From positions 1 to 11,622 of the forward strand of contig CABUSL010000059.1 of NCBI GenBank assembly GCA_902494295.1: a stretch of 11,622 bases of DNA, given 5' to 3'. Made by a program: the position numbers and the translations under genes. Below are positions 1 through 5,912 of the stretch, piece after piece. Every line of letters starts with the position of its first letter. The first letter of the stretch is position 1. A model generated the notes under the pieces. It searched no databases. It saw only the letters and a program-made list of their open reading frames with translations, and was not told where the DNA came from. The DNA is from an uncultured Collinsella sp. Its GTDB lineage: Bacteria > Actinomycetota > Coriobacteriia > Coriobacteriales > Coriobacteriaceae.

Positions 1-365
1 ACGAGCTGATGGCCGTGGTGCCAGCGGACTCCTCGCTTGCCACCGCGGAGGTCGTTTCCCTTGCCGATTTGGCCAACGAGCAGTTTATCCTGCTGGAACG
101 CGGTAGCGACGACGAGATTACGCCGCTGTTTCGCCGCGCGGGCCTGGCGGTGCGCTCTAAGCTGTCGACCTGGGATGACTATGCGATTATGGCTATGGTC
201 GAGGACGGCCTGGGCGTTAGCATTCTTCCCGCGCTCATCTTGCGTCGCTGCCAGTTTGATGTTGCTGTGCGTCCGCTCGAAGGGCATCCCCATCGGCAGA
301 TCAACGCCATATATCGAACGGCCGATGTTTCGCTCGCTGCCGCTCGATTCCTTGAATACCTCTAA
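1..365 (+). CDS. LysR-family transcriptional regulator, C-terminal part (5' truncated by window edge)
   Basis: The reading frame is open from the first bases (codons begin at base 3) to TAA at 363-365, so only about the last 120 residues are seen. They look like the second half of a LysR-type effector-binding domain. There is the 'ELMAVVPADSSLA' strand that introduces the second lobe, the 'FILLERGSDDEI' segment, and the very typical 'AIMAMVEDGLGVSILP' helix-strand that contacts the effector, then a short closing helix ending in 'AARFLEYL'. The N-terminal winged HTH lies outside the window, so neither target nor effector can be inferred. An ATG at base 9 is internal to the domain and is not the real start. 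No convincing terminator follows. The gene is codirectional with the aminotransferase gene downstream, separated by 162 bases that carry that gene's own control region. Confidence 0.85.
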   Translation, partial: ELMAVVPADSSLATAEVVSLADLANEQFILLERGSDDEITPLFRRAGLAVRSKLSTWDDYAIMAMVEDGLGVSILPALILRRCQFDVAVRPLEGHPHRQINAIYRTADVSLAAARFLEYL

Positions 366-527
366 ACGTGTACACGCCATTGTTTGCTTTGGGCAGATCT
401 CGGAGTCCGATACATTTTCTTATGAAATTGAACTTTCGAATGAGGCGCCGCGTTATACTGCTTGCTAAATTGAACCATGGTTCAATTCGTGTTCTATAAA
501 TTGAACTTTGCCAGCAAGGAGGTTCTA
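366..527 (+). promoter_or_regulatory. Control region of the HTH-aminotransferase gene: repeated AAATTGAAC boxes and a 20-bp palindrome
   Basis: The box AAATTGAAC occurs three times in the same orientation, at 425-433, 467-475 and 498-506. The first and third extend to AAATTGAACTTT. An inverted copy (GTTCAATT, 480-487) joins the middle copy to form the perfect 20-bp palindrome AATTGAACCATGGTTCAATT (468-487). Direct copies are 42 and 31 bases apart, close to 4 and 3 helical turns, so they lie on one DNA face. A possible -10 TATACT lies at 454-459, and another AT-rich -10-like hexamer TATAAA at 495-500. In each case a TTGAAC inside the box could serve as -35, though with long spacers (20 and 19). 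The layout fits an operator for a dimeric HTH protein, plausibly autoregulation by the HTH domain encoded just downstream. That assignment is inference. Confidence 0.6.
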
Positions 528-530
528 GTG
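516..530 (+). promoter_or_regulatory. Ribosome binding site that fixes a GTG start for the HTH-aminotransferase
   Basis: AAGGAGG at 516-522 is followed by a 5-base spacer and GTG at 528-530. The in-frame ATG at 477 lies inside the operator palindrome and has no Shine-Dalgarno sequence, so GTG 528 is the chosen start. Confidence 0.85.
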
Positions 531-2048
531 GCCCAAGAGACGTTTAGCGATCGCCTGCGACGGGCTATGTCCGATCGCGACGTTCGCCAGTCGGACGTGA
601 TCCGCGCATCGGAGATGCTCGGCAAAAAACTCGGCAAGAGTCAGATGAGCCAATATGTGAGCGGCAAGACGATCCCGCGGCGCGATGTGGCTGAGCTGCT
701 CGCCCGTATTTTGGAGGTCGATGTTACCTGGCTGCTTGCCGGCGACGCCGATCAAGGCGAGGCATCATCACCCCGCAACGATTCCAAGCCCGAACCCCAT
801 CCCTCAGCTCAAATTGCAAGGAGCACCACCATGCGTACTTTTTCTAAATCCACCAAGCTCGATAACGTCCTGTATGACGTGCGCGGTCCCGTCGTCGACG
901 AGGCCGCCCGTATGGAGGACGAGGGCGAGCGCATCCTCAAGCTCAATATCGGCAACCCGGCGCCCTTCGGTTTCCGCACGCCCGATGAGGTCATCAAGGA
1001 CATGCGCCAGCAGCTGCCCGACTGCGAAGGCTATTCCAACTCGCGTGGCCTGTTCTCCGCGCGCAAGGCGATCATGCAGTATTCGCAGATCAAGGGCTTG
1101 CCCAACGTTCAGATGGAGCATATCTACACGGGCAACGGCGTGTCCGAGCTCATTCAGCTTTCGATGAACGCGCTGCTCGACAATGGCGACGAGATTCTGA
1201 TCCCCAGCCCCGACTATCCGCTCTGGACGGCGTGCGCAACCCTTGCTGGCGGTCATCCCGTACATTATCTGTGCGACGAGCAGGCGGATTGGTATCCCGA
1301 CCTGGAGGATATGGAGTCTAAGATCACGAGCGCGACCAAGGCCCTCGTCATCATCAACCCTAACAACCCCACGGGTTCTGTCTATCCGCGCGAGGTGCTC
1401 GAGGGCATCGTCGAGATTGCACGCAGGCATCAGCTGATGATCTTTGCCGATGAGATCTACGACCGCCTGTGCATGGACGGCTACGAGCACGTCTCGATTG
1501 CCTCGCTCGCTCCCGACCTGCCCTGCGTCACCTTTAGTGGTCTGTCCAAGTCGCACATGATCGCGGGCTATCGTATTGGCTGGATGGTGCTTTCGGGCAA
1601 CCAGCGCTGCATGAGCGACTTTATCATGGGCATCAACATGCTCTCCAACATGCGCCTGTGCTCCAACGTGCCGGCTCAGTCGATCGTTCAGACGGCACTC
1701 GGTGGCCATCAGTCCGTTAACGACTACATCCGTCCCGGCGGCCGTGTCTACGAGCAGCGCAACTTTGTGTATGAGGCGCTCAACAAGATTGACGGCATCT
1801 CGGTGGTTAAGCCGCGTGCGGCGTTCTACATCTTCCCCAAGATGGATGTGAAGAAGTTCAACATTACCGATGACGAGCAGTTCGCCCTTGACCTGCTGCA
1901 CGAGAAGAAGATCCTGATCACGCGCGGCGGCGGCTTTAACTGGGCCGAGCCCGATCACTTCCGCATCGTGTACCTGCCGCGCATGGAAGTGCTCAAAGAG
2001 TCCCTCGAAGACCTCGCCGATTTCTTCGATCACTACCGCCAGGCGTAA
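528..2048 (+). CDS. alaA: XRE/Cro HTH domain fused to AlaA-like alanine aminotransferase
   Basis: The product has 506 residues from GTG 528. Residues about 6-70 are a Cro/C1-type HTH ('FSDRLRRAMSDRDVRQSDVI' through 'SQYVSGKTIP' to 'DVTWLLAG'). A polar Ser/Pro/Asn-rich linker runs to about residue 100. Residues 102-506 are a class I/II PLP aminotransferase close to E. coli AlaA (glutamate-pyruvate aminotransferase), which makes alanine from pyruvate and glutamate in the cytoplasm. Visible family motifs include 'LKLNIGNPAPFGF', 'IYTGNGVSELI', 'PSPDYPLWTA', 'IINPNNPTG', 'FADEIYDRL' and 'FSGLSKS', whose Lys341 is the expected Schiff-base lysine (Lys240 in the short form). Late 'MRLCSNVPAQ' and 'FRIVYLPR' also match AlaA. 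An internal ATG (831) with its own SD would give a 405-residue enzyme-only form. The HTH may bind the upstream AAATTGAAC boxes and couple transcription to PLP or amino-acid state; that is inference. I recall similar fusions annotated in Bifidobacterium. Confidence 0.93.
   Translation: MAQETFSDRLRRAMSDRDVRQSDVIRASEMLGKKLGKSQMSQYVSGKTIPRRDVAELLARILEVDVTWLLAGDADQGEASSPRNDSKPEPHPSAQIARSTTMRTFSKSTKLDNVLYDVRGPVVDEAARMEDEGERILKLNIGNPAPFGFRTPDEVIKDMRQQLPDCEGYSNSRGLFSARKAIMQYSQIKGLPNVQMEHIYTGNGVSELIQLSMNALLDNGDEILIPSPDYPLWTACATLAGGHPVHYLCDEQADWYPDLEDMESKITSATKALVIINPNNPTGSVYPREVLEGIVEIARRHQLMIFADEIYDRLCMDGYEHVSIASLAPDLPCVTFSGLSKSHMIAGYRIGWMVLSGNQRCMSDFIMGINMLSNMRLCSNVPAQSIVQTALGGHQSVNDYIRPGGRVYEQRNFVYEALNKIDGISVVKPRAAFYIFPKMDVKKFNITDDEQFALDLLHEKKILITRGGGFNWAEPDHFRIVYLPRMEVLKESLEDLADFFDHYRQA
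818..833 (+). promoter_or_regulatory. Internal ribosome binding site and in-frame ATG within the HTH-aminotransferase gene
   Basis: AAGGAG at 818-823, a 7-base spacer and ATG at 831-833 sit exactly at the linker/aminotransferase junction and in frame. A protein started here begins 'MRTFSKSTKLDNVLYDVRGP', which lines up with the N-terminus of stand-alone AlaA. Expression of a second, HTH-less isoform is therefore plausible but not proven. Confidence 0.6.
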
Positions 2049-2070
2049 CGGCAAAGGTAGACTGTAATGA

Positions 2071-2110
2071 AACGGTCGGCTCGCAACGGATGCGGGCCGA
2101 CCGTTTTCTG
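2071..2110 (+). terminator. Rho-independent terminator after the aminotransferase gene
   Basis: AACGGTCGGC (2071-2080) pairs perfectly with GCCGACCGTT (2096-2105). The stem is extended inward by a T-G wobble and CGC/GCG (2082-2084 with 2092-2094), leaving a 7-base loop. A run of T (TTTTCTGTCT) follows. The structure begins 22 bases after the stop codon and separates the aminotransferase from the downstream catabolic locus. Confidence 0.9.
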
Positions 2111-2176
2111 TCTAAGCCCGTGCTGTTAGCGCTTGTCTCGTTGAGCGGGCGAGGTTCGCGTGTGAGCGGTAAGTTC

Positions 2177-2213
2177 TATTCCAAAATGGAATACAGTGAG
2201 CTTAAGCTGGAAT
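2177..2213 (+). promoter_or_regulatory. Putative LysR-type operator upstream of the amidohydrolase/ceramidase/PTS locus
   Basis: TATTCCA (2177-2183) and TGGAATA (2187-2193) form an inverted repeat with a 3-base spacer, a T-N11-A-type dyad as used by LysR regulators. A second TGGAAT half-site lies exactly 21 bases on (2208-2213), after the palindrome AGCTTAAGCT (2199-2208). Relative to the predicted promoter, the dyad centre is near -64 and the second half-site abuts -35, which is the classic recognition-site/activation-site layout of LysR activators. Which regulator binds is unknown; the LysR protein at 7479-8402 is the nearest complete candidate. Confidence 0.55.
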
Positions 2214-2242
2214 TGATGTCCGAGTACCTGCTTTTCTAGAAT
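2213..2242 (+). promoter_or_regulatory. Predicted sigma70-type promoter of the amidohydrolase/PTS locus
   Basis: A -35-like TTGATG (2213-2218) and a -10-like TAGAAT (2237-2242) are separated by 18 bases, predicting a transcript start near 2249. It lies directly after the putative LysR operator and 26 bases before the amidohydrolase start codon. Confidence 0.5.
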
Positions 2243-2274
2243 GTTTTCAACAAGATGAAAGGCGGTTCCAACCA

Positions 2275-3309
2275 ATGATTATCGATGCAAATTCCTACTG
2301 GTTCGACGAGCACATCTTTCATGACGAGACGCTCTGCGAACAGTTTTTGGCCGAGGTACCCCGCGCCTATGACACCGAAGGCTATCTGACCATGAATTCC
2401 GCCGGCAAACGACAGATCGTGATCGAGATGCCCGCCGGTTCTCCGGGTCTTAACTACATTGAGGGCGACTACACCCTCGAGAAGCGCTTGGCCGATATGG
2501 ATGAGGCGGGGGTCGACAAGGCGATCCTCAAGCTCCCCGGCTGTCACGAGTGGATGTCGCTCGAGATGTGCCGGCGTTTCAACGACGGTATGGCTGCTGA
2601 CGCGAAGGCGTCAAGTGGCCGTCTGATTCCGCTTGTCGCTGTGCCGCCCTTTGGCACCAAAGCAAATTTGGAGGAGCTCGACCGCAGGCTCGACGATGGT
2701 TTTGCGGGTGTGCAGCTCTGCGCTCACTACGGCAAGCGCTATCTCGACGACCAGGTCTTCTCGAGTTTTTTCGAGCACCTGAACGAACGCCATGTCACCG
2801 TTTACGTGCACCATGTTCCCGTGCCGGTCGAGAACGAGTCGCTTCTCGCGTACGACAACCTTCGCCGCTCTTATGGCCGCTGCGTCGACCAAACTACGGC
2901 GATCGGCCGAGAGATCTTTGGCGATTTCTTTGAGCGCTACCCCAATATCAAGATGGTCCACTCCATGCTCGGTGGCGCTTATTTTGCGTTTAAGGAGATG
3001 CTGCTGCCGCACGGTCCCAAGCGTCCAGATGCCTCGGGTCGCTTCCAGACCGATACCGAGACGGTCTCCAAGCGTCTTGAGAACAACGTTTATTTCGACA
3101 TGTCCCATGCTCAGCCCTGGGGCGAGACGCTTCTTGCCTGTGCGGTTGAAGTCCTTGGTGCAGACCATATTGTCTTTGGTACGAGTTATCCCGTTAAACG
3201 CGAGTGGCTAACAGAGGGTGTCGCCTGCGTCCGCGCCACAGATTTAAGTGATACGGACAAGGACCTTATGCTTGGCGGCACGGCACAGCGCTTGTACGGC
3301 ATCGAGTGA
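2275..3309 (+). CDS. Amidohydrolase-2 (ACMSD-like) family protein with altered metal-site residues
   Basis: This is a 344-residue protein with an AAAGGCGG ribosome binding site (2258-2265) 9 bases before ATG. The length and barrel layout match the amidohydrolase-2/ACMSD family (decarboxylases and hydrolases on a TIM barrel). Visible landmarks are 'GDYTLEKRLADMDEAGVDKA' (family helix 1), 'RLIPLVAVPPF', 'GFAGVQL', 'VTVYVHHVPVP' with His179/His180, 'YPNIKMVHSMLGG' with His229, 'NNVYFDMS', 'ADHIVFGTSYP' and a C-terminal 'GGTAQRLYGIE' helix. In typical members the N-terminus reads D-x-H-x-H and the late motif FGSDxP. Here they read D4-A-N6-S-Y8 and F-G-T-S304-Y-P, so both N-terminal histidines and the catalytic aspartate are replaced. 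There is no signal peptide, so it should be cytoplasmic. It is the first gene of the locus, 26 bases before the first ceramidase-like gene. It may be catalytically altered or non-enzymatic; the substrate is unknown. Confidence 0.8.
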   Translation: MIIDANSYWFDEHIFHDETLCEQFLAEVPRAYDTEGYLTMNSAGKRQIVIEMPAGSPGLNYIEGDYTLEKRLADMDEAGVDKAILKLPGCHEWMSLEMCRRFNDGMAADAKASSGRLIPLVAVPPFGTKANLEELDRRLDDGFAGVQLCAHYGKRYLDDQVFSSFFEHLNERHVTVYVHHVPVPVENESLLAYDNLRRSYGRCVDQTTAIGREIFGDFFERYPNIKMVHSMLGGAYFAFKEMLLPHGPKRPDASGRFQTDTETVSKRLENNVYFDMSHAQPWGETLLACAVEVLGADHIVFGTSYPVKREWLTEGVACVRATDLSDTDKDLMLGGTAQRLYGIE

Positions 3310-3335
3310 GCGACAGATAAAGGAGGGCGTTCGCC

Positions 3336-4583
3336 ATGGATAAGGGAGAGATGAAGGCCGGAGCCGCCCGGGTGGCCATTAACTTAGAGGACGTATTGCC
3401 GTTCGACGGTTTCGACGCACTCCGTCATGAAATCTTTGCCCGTGCCTTCGTGGTCGAAGGGATGGGGCGGCGCGCTTGCATCCTTTCACTTGAGGTTACC
3501 TCGATCGCTCCGGCCCTACTCGTCGATCTGCGTGAGGTTGTCAAGGATGTCTCCAATTGCGACGGCGCCCTTTCTTGGGTGGTCCCGACCCACACGTTTT
3601 CTGCGCCTCACGTGCGCACCCCTGGGCATCTGGCCGACACCGATGCCCGCGATCGAAATGAGCGCTATCGTGCCGCGCTCATCGCCGCGACACGCGCGGC
3701 CGTTGAGCAGGCGGTTGCGGGCATTCGCTCTGTCACGCTCGCCTCGGCGGAGGGCTACTGTCCTGTGAACGTTAACCGCGACATTGAGACGCCGGCCGGC
3801 TGGTGGCTGGGAGTAGACCCCAAGGGGTTTGCCGACCACGCGATGCCCATACTTGTCGCGAGGGATGCCGAGGGCGGGCTCGTTGCCATGCTTGCGACGG
3901 CTGATGTCCAGTCTTCCGTGCTCGACGGATCGCACGATTCTCAGGGGAAGCGCTTGGTGAGCGGGGACCTCTTTGGCTTTGCCGCCACGGCTCTCGAGCG
4001 CGAATTGGGCGGAGTCGTGTTGCTGCTGCCCGGTGCCGCGGGGGATCAGAGTCCGGCGGAGCGCGCCGTGACCATTGCGTTCGATTCGACCGGGGCGAAG
4101 CAAACGTTAGATGCTCACGAGAGTGGATATCGCATGCTGCATCGACAGGGTCGCGCTATGAGCGATGCGTTGATTGAGGCCGTCCGTGCGGCGCGTGAGG
4201 ACGATGCCATCGGCGTCGATGCTCGCACGGTCGACGTCCTTTTGCCCGCCCAGACGCGCGCCGACTTCTGCTCATTGGCCCCGCATCGAACTTATGAGTT
4301 TCATGCGGCAGGCGAACAGCGTACGAGGGTCTATTTACTTCGGCTGGGAAATGTCGAGTTCGTTGGTATCCAGCCCGAGGTTTCGAGCTCGTTTGGCGCC
4401 GCCGTGCGCGCCGCCCGATTCTGCCCCGTGCTCTTTGCCACGCTTGTCAACGGAGGGCAAAAGTATCTGCCGGCCCCCGATGCGTACGAGAAAATCACCT
4501 ATGAGGCCATGAACTCCGGCTTCGCCGCCGGTTCCCATGAGCGCCTCCTTCAAACCATCCTTGCCGCTTTAAACGCGGCATGA
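3336..4583 (+). CDS. Neutral/alkaline ceramidase-like protein A (active site degenerate)
   Basis: This is a 415-residue protein. AGGAGG (3321-3326) with a 9-base gap sets ATG 3336; the later ATG 3351 has its SD too close. It aligns by motif with the N-terminal catalytic domain of neutral ceramidases, zinc enzymes that hydrolyse N-acyl amides: 'MKAGAARVAI' (family start), 'VVPTHTFSAPH' (family ATHTHSGP), 'CPVNVNRD' (family NxNRS), 'GAAGDQSP' with Ser239 at the catalytic serine position, 'IQPEVSSSFG' with Glu348, and 'QKYLPAPDAY' with Tyr377. Against the Pseudomonas enzyme, recalled from memory, His86, Glu348 and Tyr377 match zinc ligands, but the second His of HxH is Phe88 and the AVH histidine is Gln192. 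So it may be inactive, or act with its intact neighbour B, whose start is 17 bases after its stop. It lacks a signal peptide and the C-terminal Ig-like domain of secreted ceramidases. Confidence 0.75.
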   Translation: MDKGEMKAGAARVAINLEDVLPFDGFDALRHEIFARAFVVEGMGRRACILSLEVTSIAPALLVDLREVVKDVSNCDGALSWVVPTHTFSAPHVRTPGHLADTDARDRNERYRAALIAATRAAVEQAVAGIRSVTLASAEGYCPVNVNRDIETPAGWWLGVDPKGFADHAMPILVARDAEGGLVAMLATADVQSSVLDGSHDSQGKRLVSGDLFGFAATALERELGGVVLLLPGAAGDQSPAERAVTIAFDSTGAKQTLDAHESGYRMLHRQGRAMSDALIEAVRAAREDDAIGVDARTVDVLLPAQTRADFCSLAPHRTYEFHAAGEQRTRVYLLRLGNVEFVGIQPEVSSSFGAAVRAARFCPVLFATLVNGGQKYLPAPDAYEKITYEAMNSGFAAGSHERLLQTILAALNAA

Positions 4584-4600
4584 CAAAAAGGAGAACTTGC

Positions 4601-5719
4601 ATGAATATCGGACATGCGCGCCGCAAGATTACCCCGCAAGGCGACATCTATCTAATCGGATACCGTAACCTCCCCAACCGTCTGGAGCCTGCGACGGGCG
4701 TCCATGACGACGTCTTCGCCAACGCCATTCTCTTCCAGCAAGGCGAACGTGAAGTGTTTCTCTTTAATGCCGATGTCCTCGAGTTCGAGGAAAGCATGGC
4801 CGAGGAAGTCAAGACAATGCTCGCCGAGCGCTACGGCATTGACCGTGATTGCGTCCTGCTCTCGGCGACGCACGACCATACTTCAATCGTCGCTTACCAC
4901 CGCAGCTGGTGGACGGGAAAATTCGACGAGAACTACTACCGCTGGTTCCTCGATACCATTTGCCAATGCTTTGAGGAGTGCCGCGCCAACGCACAGCCCG
5001 CGATTTGTCGCTTGGGCAAGCGGGTCATCACCGGTTTCTACGACAACCGCATCATCCCAGGTGAACTCGCCGACAATGAGGTCATTGTCGTATCGTTCTT
5101 CGATACCGAAGGCAAGCCATTTGCGGGCTTTGTGAACTGGGCGGTGCATTCCGCTTGCGTCGGACCCGACTGCACGGAGCTCACGAGCGAACTCGCCGGT
5201 CTCACCGGCAAAAAGCTCGCTCAGAGTCTTGGTTACTATCCGGCCATGGTCGTCGGTGCTGCTGGCGACTGTAGCGACCGCAATTTTCGCCAGGGACGCG
5301 GCATTCCCGAGGTCGAGCGCGTTTCGACCGGTCTTGCCGAGGCGATTTCCCAGATCAAGCTCGATCGCGAGGTCGTTCTCGACCGCATCGAGCCTCAGAC
5401 GTTCTATCACACCGTTGCCCATGACGACTTTTCGCTCACGCTTAAGTGTGCCGTCATCAGTTTGGGCGGCCTGCATCTCTTTGTGTTCCCGAGTGAGCTC
5501 GGCAGCGACTTGGGTATTCGCATGAAGCGCGAATGCCCGGTCGAGGGAATAGTTTGCGGTTACACCAACGGCTATTTCGAGTATTTCCTTCCGGCACGCG
5601 AGTACGGCCTCTCCTTTGAGACCGAGCGTACTCAGATTCCCCAGGGCGAACCGGAACGTCTGTGTGACAAGTTCTGCCAGACGACGAGACTTCTCGGCGC
5701 AGCAGATTCGCGTTTGTAG
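4601..5719 (+). CDS. Neutral/alkaline ceramidase-like protein B (zinc-site residues intact)
   Basis: This is a 372-residue protein. AAGGAG (4588-4593) with a 7-base spacer selects ATG 4601 over the ATG at 4580 that overlaps the preceding stop. It is a divergent paralogue of protein A with the same motif order: 'MNIGHARRKITPQGDIYLIG' start, 'LSATHDHTS' with His91 and His93, 'FYDNRI', 'NWAVHSACVG' with His183, 'GAAGDCSDRNF' with Ser225, 'FPSELGSDLG' with Glu299, and 'NGYFEYFLPAREY' with Tyr328. All residues corresponding to the ceramidase zinc ligands and catalytic serine appear present, so hydrolysis of an amide or similar bond is plausible. It has no signal peptide and no C-terminal domain, so it should act in the cytoplasm, presumably on a compound brought in by the PTS permease encoded next. 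Real ceramide is an unlikely substrate; the true one cannot be read from sequence. Confidence 0.8.
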   Translation: MNIGHARRKITPQGDIYLIGYRNLPNRLEPATGVHDDVFANAILFQQGEREVFLFNADVLEFEESMAEEVKTMLAERYGIDRDCVLLSATHDHTSIVAYHRSWWTGKFDENYYRWFLDTICQCFEECRANAQPAICRLGKRVITGFYDNRIIPGELADNEVIVVSFFDTEGKPFAGFVNWAVHSACVGPDCTELTSELAGLTGKKLAQSLGYYPAMVVGAAGDCSDRNFRQGRGIPEVERVSTGLAEAISQIKLDREVVLDRIEPQTFYHTVAHDDFSLTLKCAVISLGGLHLFVFPSELGSDLGIRMKRECPVEGIVCGYTNGYFEYFLPAREYGLSFETERTQIPQGEPERLCDKFCQTTRLLGAADSRL

Positions 5720-5912
5720 ACCTGATTGCGTGACATGGGCCAATGAGGCTCGCCGCCATGTGATCGGCATCTTCCATCTTCTCTGCCGTTTCGCATCCCG
5801 GGCGTACGTGCGTCCGCGGATTTCAAAGGGGGAAGCGGGTTCCTTGCCCTCCCACGTCGACTACGGAGGCATGAAATCGATGCTATACCCCGCTCAGAAA
5901 AAGGAGAATTCC
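5720..5912 (+). other. 193-base spacer between ceramidase-like B and the PTS gene
   Basis: No terminator with a T-tract and no clear promoter were found, so cotranscription of the PTS gene is likely but not certain. A weak inverted repeat ACATGG (5733-5738) with CCATGT (5756-5761) is present. The PTS reading frame stays open back through this spacer, but the sequence there lacks family resemblance. Confidence 0.4.

Noticed and set aside
367..376. Palindrome CGTGTACACG right after the first lysR fragment, as a terminator
   Set aside because: It has no loop, only 10 bp, and no adjacent T-tract.
477..527. Upstream ATG extending the HTH-aminotransferase by 17 residues
   Set aside because: It lies inside the operator palindrome, has no Shine-Dalgarno sequence, and the GTG at 528 has AAGGAGG at good spacing directly before the HTH domain.
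804..2054. Long minus-strand open frame of 416 codons opposite the aminotransferase
   Set aside because: Its translation shows no family resemblance. It is explained by strong third-position GC bias in the real gene on the plus strand.
4580..4600. ATG overlapping the stop of ceramidase-like A (ATGA) as the start of B
   Set aside because: The Shine-Dalgarno sequence AAGGAG lies after it, at 4588-4593, and serves ATG 4601. The family N-terminus begins MNIGHARRKI.
5616..5912. N-terminal extension of the PTS EIIBC into the ceramidase-like gene
   Set aside because: EIIB domains start right at MKYQKLCDEI, ATG 5913 has AAGGAG 6 bases upstream, and the upstream in-frame ATGs at 5871 and 5880 are less well placed.
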